Numbered from the stretch's first letter, positions 1-12,369 are shown. The stretch: DNA of 64,000 nt from Eriocheir sinensis (GCF_024679095.1 NC_066518.1:5971110-6035109); one strand, 5' to 3'. Notes: generated by a model from the letters alone, not told the origin. Numbers and translations are program-made.

Positions 1-1253
1 AGTGCCTCCGAGTGAAGGAAAGGTACCACAAGATTGGAAGAGAGCAAACAAAGTACCAATTTTTAAGGGAGGCAAGAGAGAGGACCCATTAAATTACAGA
101 CTGGTATCACTCACTAGTGTGGTTATGAAGATATGCAAGAGGCTGGTTAAAACAGGTGGTCGGATTTCTTAGAAAGTGAGAAAATTATCTCGGATTGCCA
201 GTTTGGATTCAGGAGAGGGAGATCTTGCGTCACCAACTTGTGTTATTCCTCAAGGGTGACAAATTTAATACAAGAGAGAAGGCTGGGCAGATGGAGTGTA
301 CCTGAATTTGAAAAAGGCATTCGACAAAGTACCGCACAGAAGACTAATTTGGAAAATAAAAAATAGGGGTGTTGGCACCAATAATGTTTGCTGTTTATAT
401 AAATGATATGGTGGATGGTGTATCCAGCTATGTGAGTTTGTTTGCAGATGATGCAAAGCTATTGAGAAGAGTGAGTAATATGAAGGACTGTGAGGCATTG
501 CAGAGGGACCTGGATAGAATATGGGAGTGGAGTGGTACATGGCAGATGGAGTTCAACCTTGGGACATGTAAAATAAATGGAGTTAGGTAGGAGTGGTAGA
601 AGATGTGAATATGATTATAAGATGGGAAGTGAGATAATATGCAGAGGAGTGGAGGAAAAAGATTCGGGAGTGACTGTCTCAGTGAACATGTCACTGGACA
701 AACACATCAACAGGTTAACGGGACAAACTCTGAATTTGCTGAGGAACATAAGGACGGCATTTGTGTACTTGGATGAGGAGATGATGAAGAAAATAATAGT
801 TACAATGATAAGGTCAAGGTTGGAGTATGCAGCAGTGGTCTGGTCTCCTCACGAAAAGAAGAACATAAGGAAGCTGGAAAGAGAGCAGAGTTGCAACTAA
901 GATGGTACTGGAACTTAGAGATTGGACTTATGAGGAGACTCAATAGCATGGGGCTCACAACCCTAGAGAGAAGAAGAGAAAGAGGAGACATGATAGCGGT
1001 GTACAGGGTCGCGAGCAGAGTGGAGCATTTGGACAGAGAGGACCTGAGTGTGTGGAACGAGAGAGAAACAAGAGGACATGGAAAGAAGTTGAGGGTGACC
1101 ACGTGTAGGAGAGATGTGAAAAAGTTTAGCTTCCCAAACAGAAGCACTGGGCTATGGAATAGACTGGAGGAGGTGGTTTGTGCAAGAAACATTCATGATT
1201 TTAAGGAAAAATTGGATAAGAGTGGATATGGAGACGGGACAGCGCAAGCGTAG
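1..1253 (+). mobile_element. 3' part of a CR1/Jockey-type LINE, reverse transcriptase, broken
   Basis: Conceptual translation in shifting frames gives an ordered set of non-LTR reverse transcriptase blocks. From about position 23 there is a VPQDWKRANKVPIFKGG block, then an AFDKVPHRRLIWKI block near 315-355. The catalytic FADDAKL block (the YxDD box) lies near 440. A SRLEYAAVVWSPH block follows near 815-850, and the C-terminal thumb region with LERRRERGDMIAVYR runs to the stop at about 1253. At least three frameshifts or stops break it, so it is a fossil. The 5' part lies outside the window. The residues after the FADD box differ from those of the LINEs at 44 and 61 kb, so this is a separate family. 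The assignment to CR1/Jockey type rests on motif order only. Confidence 0.85.
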
Positions 1254-1335
1254 CTCTTTTCCCATATGTCAAAAAAACGAAGAATTTTCCAACATTTATC
1301 AACTTCCAAAGATAAAAATAAATACTTACTTGTAT

Positions 1336-1498
1336 CCTGTACCAAGATGACTGCTGCAGCCACACAGATACTTCTTATGAATGTGCAGGCTGGCCAAGTA
1401 TCTTCTGGATGATTTGCCTCCTGATCCTCAATATGCTCCAATCCTACTAATTCATCAAGACTGTATTGAACACCTTCAATACTTGAAGTATACACCAT
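1336..1498 (-). CDS. possible first coding exon of an unrecognised gene
   Basis: On the minus strand an ATG opens a 54-codon stretch of balanced amino-acid composition (starting MVYTSSIEGVQYSLDELVG). It ends at a good donor-like site, ACAA|GTAAGT. Unlike most small open frames here it is not low complexity and not a recognisable transposon. The continuation would lie at lower coordinates, under the LINE or beyond the window edge. No upstream acceptor or promoter is clear. I do not recognise the protein. It could equally be a chance open frame. Confidence 0.3.
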
Positions 1499-1730
1499 TG
1501 CTTATGATCTTTTAAACAAAACTGCTTCTACATTTGTTACCTTTACAATCCAACTTTTGACAAATCTGCATTATTTTATGCCAGTTGTAATACAGATATC
1601 AAAACTTTTTCTAGTTAGAAAACTATCTTCACATTTTTTTCTAAAAACTGAACACTTTATCAATCTTGCATTGATAGTAGAAATAAACTCCAGCTCACTG
1701 CTATACAAAACTTGCTCAATTTTTACTTGC

Positions 1731-1732
<2 letters not shown>

Positions 1733-1811
<79 letters not shown>
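1733..1811. repeat. (TA)n microsatellite
   Basis: About 79 bases of uninterrupted TA dinucleotides. Confidence 0.98.
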
Positions 1812-1813
<2 letters not shown>

Positions 1814-2415
1814 ATTTTTATTTTTTACTTGTATATAACAAAGATCCTAGGAAGGTAATGGCTCAAATTTGTGATATATAATTGTATACTGTATTTGTAT
1901 AATCAATTGGGTTTTACTCCTCTTTCCCCTCCCCCCAAAAAAACTTTTACTAAGACATCTTTGATAACATTATAATGCCCAGGGGCTTGTGCAGGCTTGA
2001 CTCAGCCTAGATGAATAAAATTGACAGGAAATTACTTGAATAAAATAAAGCATTAAGACTTATAAGTCAGCAACAATTATTACTATTGATACAAAAGTTA
2101 TTAACTTAGTGGTATAAAAGAAATATATACTTGAGAAAAACACTCATAAACACATCCACACGCTATCACAAGATTAACACCAAAGAATGTTCAACTCTAC
2201 TAAAACTAAGTGGTAGGCACAAGTTGCATTGTTTTCCCACTGGAACTCTATAATGTGGATAGTCTGTGAGAGTAGGTAATTATATACTGATTATACTCAA
2301 AGAAATTACTTTCCAATCATTAGATGAAAATGATCACAGAAATCAGCTATCATTATATAAACCCTGTAGTATTAAATGCTGGTTTGAATGATTTTGAGAA
2401 CAGAACATTTTCTAG

Positions 2416-5400
2416 TTATGCTTTCCACTTGTCAACGGCTTCCTTTCTTGCATCAGGCACCAGTTGGTTCTTCATTCCCCCAATCACAGTACCAGCAGCT
2501 TCTGAGGCAAGGATGATGGGCTGAACAACTGTAGGGGGAATCTGCCGTAGCACCCCCCCTATTGCTCCCGACACACCTTTATGCTGGTGCTCTTGGGAGG
2601 CTGCTTGCACAATAGCTGTAGCCGTCTCACCAATGCCATCCCTGACCACTCCATATGCTGTGGTTACCCCTTCCCGAATGTCCTGGGGCTGGCCACCGCG
2701 CTGCCGGTACCTGTGGCGGACACTGGGGCCTGAAGACACCATGTCGTACATAGTCTCTGCTGCAGACTGAATGCAGCCAATGAAGCGACCAGTCAGGTCA
2801 AGGGCAGCATGAGCTGAGGAGGAGGTGAAAGCTGATGTTCCCCGCTGGATACCTCGCACCAGTCGCCCATCCTTCTGGTACTGTTCAATGGGCAGTAGGA
2901 ATAAGTCTCTCACCCCAGCCAACAGCTTACTGAAGGAGTGTATTGGGCCAACACCGCCCAACACTAAGGGAAGCTGGTTGCGGCGAATATCGTTGATCCA
3001 CTCGTTGGTCACATATGTAAGCAGCTTGTCTACTCCCAAAAGGCCTGACTTGTGCACAATACTTTTTAGCTTTATTTCAGCATGATTGAGCTGCCCAAGT
3101 CCAATGATCAGGCCTGCCAAAGGACCATACTGTGAGTTTATGTCAATATGCTTCCCATGATAATCAATCTTAATGGGCACATCTGGAGAGAACACAAAAG
3201 ACTTGAAGTAAGACGGGCTACTCTTCAGAGCTTCCATAAGTCTTTGCTCCTCATCAGAAACTGGGGATTTTTCTTCAAGGTTAACAAGCAACTGCTGTCC
3301 TGTCCTACCAATGTTAGTAGCTTGATTATAATTCACAGTCATGATAGGCGCCTGAACCTTGAAAGCTGATTGAGGCCGCTCTTCTTCCCCCATTTCTCCA
3401 TCCCTGTCTGATACATGGATGTCTTCAAAAAACTGGAATAGGAAAAGAAGTGCATCTTGATCAACATGTAGTCTGATGGGTTGCAAGGAGATTTTAATGC
3501 TTGTTTCTTGTGGGCGAAGCTTTCCATCAGGTCTTGTAGTAAGGAACTTCACTTGTACCATGTTGGCATGGGCCTGCCGGGGACATGTCTCTGAGGAAAA
3601 TTGGTAAAGAAATTTGTTGATCTTAGAGGAAGAAAGTCGATCTCGGACTTCCACATCCTGTATCAGGATTACATGCCTGGAGACTTCTTTTGCAGTCTCA
3701 GGGTAAACTTCATGTTGGAAACGTACTTTGTTGAGGTGAAGTTCCATGAGGGTATCATGCTTCCTCCCTGGACCCCCTCTGGCTTGCCACACTTGTTGGG
3801 ACATCAGCTGGGGGCTCTGAGGGGGAGATCTATTGAACGCTGTTGGGGAGGTGTGCCGGGCGGTGTAGCACACCTCTCCTCTTCTGAGTGTTACAGAGGG
3901 CTCAGCGGATGAACTAGGGGGTTGTCTTTCAGCACGTACATCAGGGTTGCCATTGGAATCATTTATAGTGACATGGCGTGAGTTAGAGTCAGTGGCATGG
4001 GAAGACTTGAAATCAGAGCCACCATACATGTGCCACACAAGAGAGAGCTCTTGAAGGGTATATTTACTTTCTGGTACTGGAAAATTCTTTGGAGCCTTAA
4101 GCTGATCCACTTTGCCAAGAGGAACTGTAAAGTGATTGTCAATAATGGCGATGGGATCTCTTGTTAGGAAGCGTACTTGTGGTTCCCCTGAGGGAGACTT
4201 AATGCCTGTGCCTGGCGCATCGTCTAGGATGCAAAATTCTTCATCTGTGCCAGAGCTGCACTCTTCAAATGGATTCTCCAAAGGTTCTTTTAAAGCTTCT
4301 TTGAGAGCACATTCAGTGGCTGTCAGTTCGCCTTCATTTACCCCTTCGTCTTGCTTTGGCACATCTTTGGAGGCTATGACCACCTTCTTCATGTCATCGT
4401 CTGGGAAGAAAAACACCTCTACACCTTTTCTTAAATTTGCTATAGGGTCATTTTCATCATCTTCACATGATGATGTGGATGGTGTGGACTCCACCATGGC
4501 ATCATCCATCATGCCCCTCACCATCTCCAACTGTTGTTTGTCACTGTCTTTGCCAGCAGGATTGAAGATGGTCTCCTGGGAATCCACAGGCTTTATGGTA
4601 GCACATTCACCCGTGGGAAGGACATTAGTTGGTGTAGTACTCCTGGTATCAGCTGCAAGCTCATCACTACATGGAATTTGTTCTGATGCATCTTTGGTTA
4701 AGTCTCCATCACCTGCCAGGTAGATCATGAGATCCAGCAAGGCCTTGCAGGAGTCAGCACAGGTCCGAATGTGAATCACATTATTTGAGGCTATCAAGTC
4801 TATTCTTGGCAACTTATTTTTTGTAATGTCTATCAGTCTCAATGACATCTCAAAGACCCCCAGGTCAGCCACACATACATAGTTCTTCTTTATATCCACA
4901 GTATTTGCATTGAGTTTATCTGATAAAAACAGAGCTGCATCTTCTATGATCAAATGCACTACACTGACATCACTACCCAAGGTCATATTGCTAGAAATTG
5001 AGCAAGTATCAACAGTCAACATTGCACGTAGTGGCAGGTGGAGAGGACGGTAATCAAGAGCACAGCCCCAGAGATGAAAATTCATCTCAGTCACAACCTC
5101 TGGCAGTGCATAGCCTGCAATGGGGTAGTCCTGAACCTCAAACACATCCATGAGCTGCGTCAACCAGCTGTCAGGTGAAGGACACATATAGTGCCGAAGA
5201 GTTGATCCCCTGATGCAACCTGACAGATTGATGGTCTTCATGTTGCGTACTGAGTCAAAGTTCAGCTTCAGTGCTATGGAGAACTGGTCGCGGGATCTAA
5301 AGCGAGTCCTGCCGCCTCCACCCAACTTTATGATTACTCCTGGGTCACTTGGGTAAAGAACAGCATCTAACTGTGATGTGGAGAGGGGACTGCTGGTATC

Positions 5401-8400
5401 AAGTATTATAGGATGATCTGGAGTTATGCTGGCTGCCTTATGGTACACGTGCCCCTTCTCTGCCCAGATACATGTATAACCCAAATTTGGGCAGCCATGA
5501 TACCCAGTTGCAGCAAAGATTGTGCCTCTCTCCATCACTAGCATCACTTCTCCATGCTGGCCTGGGAGCACATTGTTCTTGGTATCCCTGTATGGAGTGC
5601 GGATGCTGGCCACCCCACGGCCAAGAACAAGCTTGAAGGCAACCATGGTTTGCTTTCTGTTGTCTGGCTCCTGTGGCTGTTGGTGTTGCTGCTGTTGCTG
5701 TTGATTATAGGGATGAGGCTTACTTCTCTGTCTTGCTTTGTGTTCATATATGGAAAAGTACTGTGAATTACCCTCTTCCTCGCTGTCACTTTCAACAGCG
5801 TTTGCACTGGAGCACATGGTAAACTGCGTGGTGCTCTGGTAGATACTTTCATTCATGAACACTGACGCCAGGTCCAGCCCCCCCTGAGTGCCCCCCATGT
5901 TGCGGGAACCATGACTAGCTGGCTTGGGGGCAGAGGGTTCCCACAGGAGTAAGTCAGACACTAGTCTATTGTAAATAACTTCATAGATATGCTTGGAGGG
6001 CAAGAGCAACTGAACATTAGGGAGATGGACTTCTATATTATACTGCACATTCTTCACTGTGTTTTCAATGAACTGCAGAACTTCTTTCCGACTAGCTGGG
6101 ATGGTGAGCTCCCCAGCATCACCTGCCTGCTGGGTGGCAACTTTTCTTCGACTGAATGGATTTGGTTCAGTTTCATTTACTTCTTCCAGAAAACCCATCA
6201 TGGATTTTGTCATGATATTTTCTTGCCTTGGGGCCTCATCTTCCAGTGAACTCCATGACTGAGCTGGATGCACAATGACAACAATACGAGGTAAGTCAAA
6301 ACCTTTTTCTGCTCCTTCACTTGCATTGGCCTGGAGAAGGGACATGAGGGCATCCTCCTCCCTCTCTTGAAAATACACATGGATGTCACTGCTGCGAACC
6401 TCATAACTGGAATATGACAAGTATGGGTCTAGGGAGGTGACGAACTCAAAGTCTTCTAATGCTATGGACAAAATATCTTTTCTTATGTTCCTTTTCCACC
6501 ATGGCACTCGCTCCATATTGGATGTGGGTCTAAGGTCAGGGATAGGAAATCTCAACTTGACAGTCAGTGATGTGGAGGAGACTTTCACACTAATTCGTGT
6601 GTCAGGATGGACAGTTGCATCATCCAAAGTTTGCTTGAAGCATGCTTGGTTGATATAACTTGGAGGGAGCTCTGGAGAAAAAACCTCTTCTGCTGCCTTA
6701 GTGCACACCTCTTGACGATTTATCAGTGCACTGATTCGGTCTACAATAGACATGTCAATCTCTGAAGTGCATTCTGCTAGGTTCACTTTAATGTCTAACT
6801 TAGGGATGCTCATCCTGCGGGTTTTTCCAGTTGGAGTCATGTTCTGGGACTGAGAAATGCTCACTTTCAGCTTAGGCTCCATTATGCTGCCATAGCCGAC
6901 ATCACCAACCTCTTCTTTGGCACTGCATTTAAATGAAAGTAGTTCAGAGTATTCAACTTTTGTTGGTATCACTGAGGAATCTATTAGACACTCTAGTAGT
7001 TCAGCACAGCCTAATGAGAAGGTTACATTCATTTCCCACTTCTTTGTTAGGCTCTTTTCTGAACCTTCCATATTAAATGGAGCTCCCATAAATCTTAGGT
7101 GGCTTATTTGACAAGCATCTGTAAATTTCTTTTTAGCTTCTTTGAAAGCATTGTAACTATAACCTGATAGAGCATGGAAACCAAGGGTAGAGAAAAACTC
7201 TTCTGATTTAGCTTGCATTTCAGCCACAGACGACTTCAGCACCATGTTTGCATTTTCCACCGAGGGTGTGAGAATGTCTTCATGAAGTACCACTGCAGCA
7301 ACACTGCTAACTTGCAGGCGGAAGTGAGTTACCACTGCTGAAGGATCATCCACTGATCTGCTACTGTTGCTCTTTCTTCCCCCTCCATGGTCCCCTGTCA
7401 TCACGCCAGCCCCTGTGTAGCGGAATGGTGGTGGAGTGGACATGCTGCCTCCAGGTGACTTGATGGTGCTGCCAGACATGTTGGAGTTGAAGGAACTGTC
7501 CATGTCTGAGTAACCAGACAACTGACTGCTGGACATATTCCGAGAGAGGCCTCCACTGCCACTGCCCATTGGCACAAACTCATCATCACTGTCCAGTGGA
7601 GCATATGACCAACCCTGATGCTGATTGAGAGCATGACTAGAGAGGGTTGGGGCTTTAAGTTCTTTACGAAGCTCGTCTTCAACCTTCCTAAAATCATTTG
7701 GATCCATTGGTTTCTGTTTTCCCCCAACTGTGTGTGAGAAGGCAGGCTCTCGCTCAAATTTCTCTGGAGATGCAATACCTTCTGAAAGCTGTAGCAGAAG
7801 ATGAATCTGTCTAGGTGAGAGGAACATTATGATGGAGCCAAAGTTCATTCTTAAGTCCACCTTTGGTCCCACAACATCTGCCTGCTTTAATTTGAATCCT
7901 ATTTCTTGAGATCCAGTTAGTTTGGCAAACAGTATTGGTTCCATGGGAATTGTACTGTTATTCATTAGCTTTCGGACAGTGTTCTCATGATTGTACTCAA
8001 ACTTTTTGTCTTCATGAGGCGATGTATCAGCAGTTTTGAATGAATCACCTGAACCTGAACCAGATACCTTTGAGCCTGATTCTGGTGATGAATTAGAATC
8101 TGTTGATGGAACTATGACAGATTTGCCCATTGTTTTACTCTTGGCTGGAAACTCATCTGTATACATGGTCAAACCCTCTATGTAGAGCTTCTTGCAGGCA
8201 AAGGCTGTCTGCTCATGGTTACTTTGGGTGTTCTGATTGCTTTCTGAAGTAGGTGTAGTTTTTCCTACAGCTTCATCAAAATAATCAATTTTCTTTATTC
8301 TAATTTCCAGGGCTACACCAGATGAGCTGCCTTTGGGAGTGTGCTCCAATCTAATGATGCAGTCCAAGAAACGTACTTTGATTCTGTTGAGTACATTATC

Positions 8401-8934
8401 TATGGCATGAGCAAAGTGTTCCACTCCATTTGCTATTTGATTAACATCTTTCTCTGCTGAAACTTCCATTTCAAACTCCTCCTCATGTTGGTTAAGGCAC
8501 TCCTGTGCTATCTGCATGGAGCTGGTCATGCTCATGGACTCGATCATTGAATCAACCATGGATACATCCTCTGACCTTTGTTTGGGCTCTATCGTCACCA
8601 TCAGCCCTGAGACCTCCACGAAACAACTATCGAGCATGAGAGCGTGCCAAGGCACTGAGAAGGATATTTCCCCGATGTACCCATCCACGAACCTTATGGG
8701 AAGATTCAGCTGGTCAGCCACTTCGTTCACGGCGCTCACGTCCAGGGCCAGGTCCTTGATGGTGCCCGTCCCATTGTACAGGTCAATCGTCAGCTGATCC
8801 AGGGACAACTTCTCCTCCAGGAACTGGCCCACGTACCGCTGCAGCACGTATCTGATGGCTCTCTTCTTGATGGCGTCCGACCAAGGAAAATACCAAGGCA
8901 TTTTGGACAGTGTGTCTAGGCCTAGTCTCAACAT
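2416..8934 (-). CDS. ATG2: autophagy-related protein 2 (ATG2), complete and intronless
   Basis: A single 2172-codon frame. ATG2 is a rod-like bridge that moves lipids from the ER to the growing phagophore, working with WIPI proteins and ATG9. The N-terminus (about residues 12-120) is a chorein-type domain with MPWYFPW, LSLDQLTIDLYNGT and the VPWHALMLD block. The C-terminal ATG2 domain (about 1900-2000) contains FKSFVFSPDVPIKIDYHGKH and IGLGQLNHAEIKLK. Residues 1567-1570 are FCIL after acidic DEE, matching the LIR motif through which mammalian ATG2 binds GABARAP. A Gln-rich insert sits near 1077-1093. Length is close to human ATG2A/B (1938/2078). The start used is the first ATG. Met12 aligns better with human starts and may be the true one. 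No intron or frameshift interrupts the 6.5 kb, which is odd because vertebrate ATG2 genes have dozens of exons. Confidence 0.97.
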   Translation of the reverse strand: MLRLGLDTLSKMPWYFPWSDAIKKRAIRYVLQRYVGQFLEEKLSLDQLTIDLYNGTGTIKDLALDVSAVNEVADQLNLPIRFVDGYIGEISFSVPWHALMLDSCFVEVSGLMVTIEPKQRSEDVSMVDSMIESMSMTSSMQIAQECLNQHEEEFEMEVSAEKDVNQIANGVEHFAHAIDNVLNRIKVRFLDCIIRLEHTPKGSSSGVALEIRIKKIDYFDEAVGKTTPTSESNQNTQSNHEQTAFACKKLYIEGLTMYTDEFPAKSKTMGKSVIVPSTDSNSSPESGSKVSGSGSGDSFKTADTSPHEDKKFEYNHENTVRKLMNNSTIPMEPILFAKLTGSQEIGFKLKQADVVGPKVDLRMNFGSIIMFLSPRQIHLLLQLSEGIASPEKFEREPAFSHTVGGKQKPMDPNDFRKVEDELRKELKAPTLSSHALNQHQGWSYAPLDSDDEFVPMGSGSGGLSRNMSSSQLSGYSDMDSSFNSNMSGSTIKSPGGSMSTPPPFRYTGAGVMTGDHGGGRKSNSSRSVDDPSAVVTHFRLQVSSVAAVVLHEDILTPSVENANMVLKSSVAEMQAKSEEFFSTLGFHALSGYSYNAFKEAKKKFTDACQISHLRFMGAPFNMEGSEKSLTKKWEMNVTFSLGCAELLECLIDSSVIPTKVEYSELLSFKCSAKEEVGDVGYGSIMEPKLKVSISQSQNMTPTGKTRRMSIPKLDIKVNLAECTSEIDMSIVDRISALINRQEVCTKAAEEVFSPELPPSYINQACFKQTLDDATVHPDTRISVKVSSTSLTVKLRFPIPDLRPTSNMERVPWWKRNIRKDILSIALEDFEFVTSLDPYLSYSSYEVRSSDIHVYFQEREEDALMSLLQANASEGAEKGFDLPRIVVIVHPAQSWSSLEDEAPRQENIMTKSMMGFLEEVNETEPNPFSRRKVATQQAGDAGELTIPASRKEVLQFIENTVKNVQYNIEVHLPNVQLLLPSKHIYEVIYNRLVSDLLLWEPSAPKPASHGSRNMGGTQGGLDLASVFMNESIYQSTTQFTMCSSANAVESDSEEEGNSQYFSIYEHKARQRSKPHPYNQQQQQQHQQPQEPDNRKQTMVAFKLVLGRGVASIRTPYRDTKNNVLPGQHGEVMLVMERGTIFAATGYHGCPNLGYTCIWAEKGHVYHKAASITPDHPIILDTSSPLSTSQLDAVLYPSDPGVIIKLGGGGRTRFRSRDQFSIALKLNFDSVRNMKTINLSGCIRGSTLRHYMCPSPDSWLTQLMDVFEVQDYPIAGYALPEVVTEMNFHLWGCALDYRPLHLPLRAMLTVDTCSISSNMTLGSDVSVVHLIIEDAALFLSDKLNANTVDIKKNYVCVADLGVFEMSLRLIDITKNKLPRIDLIASNNVIHIRTCADSCKALLDLMIYLAGDGDLTKDASEQIPCSDELAADTRSTTPTNVLPTGECATIKPVDSQETIFNPAGKDSDKQQLEMVRGMMDDAMVESTPSTSSCEDDENDPIANLRKGVEVFFFPDDDMKKVVIASKDVPKQDEGVNEGELTATECALKEALKEPLENPFEECSSGTDEEFCILDDAPGTGIKSPSGEPQVRFLTRDPIAIIDNHFTVPLGKVDQLKAPKNFPVPESKYTLQELSLVWHMYGGSDFKSSHATDSNSRHVTINDSNGNPDVRAERQPPSSSAEPSVTLRRGEVCYTARHTSPTAFNRSPPQSPQLMSQQVWQARGGPGRKHDTLMELHLNKVRFQHEVYPETAKEVSRHVILIQDVEVRDRLSSSKINKFLYQFSSETCPRQAHANMVQVKFLTTRPDGKLRPQETSIKISLQPIRLHVDQDALLFLFQFFEDIHVSDRDGEMGEEERPQSAFKVQAPIMTVNYNQATNIGRTGQQLLVNLEEKSPVSDEEQRLMEALKSSPSYFKSFVFSPDVPIKIDYHGKHIDINSQYGPLAGLIIGLGQLNHAEIKLKSIVHKSGLLGVDKLLTYVTNEWINDIRRNQLPLVLGGVGPIHSFSKLLAGVRDLFLLPIEQYQKDGRLVRGIQRGTSAFTSSSAHAALDLTGRFIGCIQSAAETMYDMVSSGPSVRHRYRQRGGQPQDIREGVTTAYGVVRDGIGETATAIVQAASQEHQHKGVSGAIGGVLRQIPPTVVQPIILASEAAGTVIGGMKNQLVPDARKEAVDKWKA

Positions 8935-9065
8935 CTTGGCTATAGTCTGCTCCCCATGCTGGTGTTGTGGCTGGCCTGGCTCAAGTGCGTCGCAGCCCCT
9001 CAGGTAAACACTAGCCCTGACTGTGGCTGCCTCGCGCTCCCCGCTGCGCGATAATCATTATGAAC
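8935..9065 (-). promoter_or_regulatory. ATG2 upstream region
   Basis: About 130 bases lie between the ATG2 start and a dispersed repeat. They are richer in CpG than the surrounding DNA and stay open in the ATG2 frame for some distance. The transcription start is probably here or a little upstream. No TATA box is evident. Inference only. Confidence 0.25.
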
Positions 9066-9320
9066 TACGATAATCAAAAGGTAGAGTGGAGTGAAAAGAA
9101 AAGCGTAATAGTGGAAGCTAACAAAAGGGCATAGAAAAGCAAAGCCAGGGGAAGAAAAGAGCAGAAAAAAAGCAGAAAAACACATCAGCTTGGGGTGAAG
9201 TGTATAAGTGTGCACTGTGAAGTAACTATATATAGTGCATGGTGTAAACTGTAAAGTATCATTGATAAGGAGGACCTAAGAAGCGATACAAAGCGTTACA
9301 GGTCAAAAGAACAAGAAGAG
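9066..9320. repeat. dispersed repeat, copy 1 (uninterrupted)
   Basis: About 250 bases are closely similar to 23965-24196 plus 24825-24850. Shared blocks include AACAAAAGGGCATAGAA, AACACATCAGCTT and GAAGTGTATAA. The shared 3' end reads CGATACAAAGCGTTACAGG and leads into TCAAAAGAA and an AAG-rich tail. In the second copy a hAT-like element splits this end. An inverted piece of the same end occurs at 25082-25116. Family unknown. The AAG tail suggests a retroposon. Confidence 0.75.
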
Positions 9321-9700
9321 AACTGCTGCTTTCAACTGGCGAAAATATCACTGCTTAAAGGTTCCAGTGCTATGTGTAACTGAATATCGTATGGTTGTGC
9401 GGATGTGGCAGCTTTTGGGTCAGAAATCAGCATATACCATGGCCTGAGTACGACAATCGAGTCACGCCTTTACTTCCGGCTCACGCAGTAGCGACATTAC
9501 CACAAAGGCCCAAGTTTACATTGCATATTGCTCCCACAGCGCTTCCATGAATGATCTTAAATTCCCTGGTCTCACTTTTGGTCGAATCGTGTTTCACTCC
9601 CATGGTTTTGAGTTCCCTGGGCCTTTAAAAATCAATCTTCTGAACAAAGGCGAGGCGCAGAATGATCGTGCAAACAGCTGATCGTCCTCTACGTTCGGCA

Positions 9701-10077
9701 AGATAAAGCTAATTAACAGACAAACGTATTCAAAACCAATGATCGTTGCTTTATGCTCTAGGTAGTATTAAAAATCAACTAATCTGAGTGTTGCGTCACC
9801 CTTGCATGACCCATATATAGCACTGTCCGATCAGCTGTTCCAAGGTTACGAGAGATACCTCCTCGCAGAAATATGTCGCCTTGAGGTAAAGGATAAAGCT
9901 AATTGACAAACAAACATATTCAAAACCAATGATCGTTGCTTTATGCTCTAGATAGTATTAAAAATAGCTAATCTTAGTGTTGCGTCACCCTTGCATGACC
10001 CATATATAGCACTGTCTGATCAGCTGTCTCAAGGTTACGAGAGATACCTCCTCGCAGAAATAAGTCGCCTTGAGGTC
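9701..10077. repeat. tandem duplication, two copies of about 190 bp
   Basis: Two head-to-tail copies (9701-9890 and 9891-10077) begin with GATAAAGCTAATT and end in CCTCCTCGCAGAAATA and GTCGCCTTGAGGT. They differ by a few scattered substitutions. The closing motif CCTCCTCGCAGAAATAAGTC recurs at about 26309 and, inverted and slightly changed, near 25802-25825. Confidence 0.85.
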
Positions 10078-11231
<1,154 letters not shown>

Positions 11232-11233
<2 letters not shown>

Positions 11234-12257
11234 ATGAAAGTGTTTTGGTTATAGCAGGAGGAAATACAGACATGAGAGGGCTGTTCCAGTGTTTAACAGC
11301 AAAAGAGATGAATGAATGAAAATGGTGGCTAATTCTTGCATAAGGATTTGGATTGTATAGGGATGAGTGAGAGTAGAAAGCTGTGGGCCTGTGGAAGGCG
11401 GAGAGGCATGCAGTTAGCAAGTTAGAGACTAAGTTCTTTCAATTTTTTGAGAAACTGCATTCCCCCACCAATTGGTCGTCTCTTTCCTTGCAGGGGGCCA
11501 CTGGCAGTTCAAAGGCTAATGCAGTGTTATTTCTCAGAGGGACCAAGGCCAACAGGTTGTTTGGCATGGCAAAAATGCAGTTAATAAAAAAACTTTAAAA
11601 AAACTAAGACCTCACATGACAATAAAACTTATTGTTAATAAAACATGAAACACAAAATATGAAAAATTGTAAAATATTTAAAGTATCAAACAAAATTAAA
11701 AGGCAATTAAAAATCAGCTAGTATCCAGTATCCACTGATAAGGTGGACTGATGGGACTGAGAAATATTTGAACCAGAGACATAGGAGAAGAGGGCTGAAT
11801 ATTCCAGAAATGTGTATGAGCAGGAAGATTCTGAGGCTTCTGATGTGGGGAGTTCCTGGAGGGAACAGGGAATCAGTTATAAATTGAGTTTCTAGGACAC
11901 AGGGTGCCCTTTGGCTAGATGCTAGTGACCACCTCCCATCTCAGGGGCCTGGGTTTAAATCTTGGGTGTACTGTTGGGGAAAAGGCATGTTATCGCGAAT
12001 AGACCAATATCACATTTGATAAAAAAGTGGTAATACCCCCTATGACATAAGAATGGGAGCTGAAGGGCAAGGTGGGGAAACCATACATTCAGTCAAGAGA
12101 ACTGGAAGCATGAGCAAGGATCGAGGTAAAGAGGGAACTGAGCACTAGCACAGTTCTGCCAACTTTGACAAATGTTTCTGAATAATGATTAAAATAAGTG
12201 ATGAAAGATTTCTCCTCAGCTTGGCAGCTGAGATCATACAGCTCTCTCATCAATAGG
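11232..12257. other. spacer, possible worn SINE near 11925-11985
   Basis: No gene is visible. Around 11960 the phrase GGGTTTAAATCTTGG resembles a tRNA B box, with a possible A-box-like stretch upstream. It is too decayed to call a SINE with confidence. Confidence 0.3.
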
Positions 12258-12369
12258 CTACCATTGGGCAGAATTAAATTTGCAATCTTTTGGTTGTGAG
12301 CTTAGCACTGTAGGCCTACTGAGCCTACTGAGCCCCTCTCTGAAACATGAGCATGGAAATGTAACAACT

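Larger units (their letters stand above)
1254..2415. other. intergenic stretch downstream of ATG2
   Basis: Apart from the possible exon at 1336-1498 and the (TA)n run at 1733-1811, I see no gene here. Just beyond that run, on the minus strand, the T-rich stretch at about 1811-1826 contains AATAAA-type hexamers. These could serve as a distant polyadenylation signal for ATG2, about 600 bases past its stop. This is inference. Confidence 0.4.

Noticed and set aside
4136..4723. 195-residue frame opposite ATG2
   Set aside because: Shadow of the ATG2 coding strand; no independent signal.
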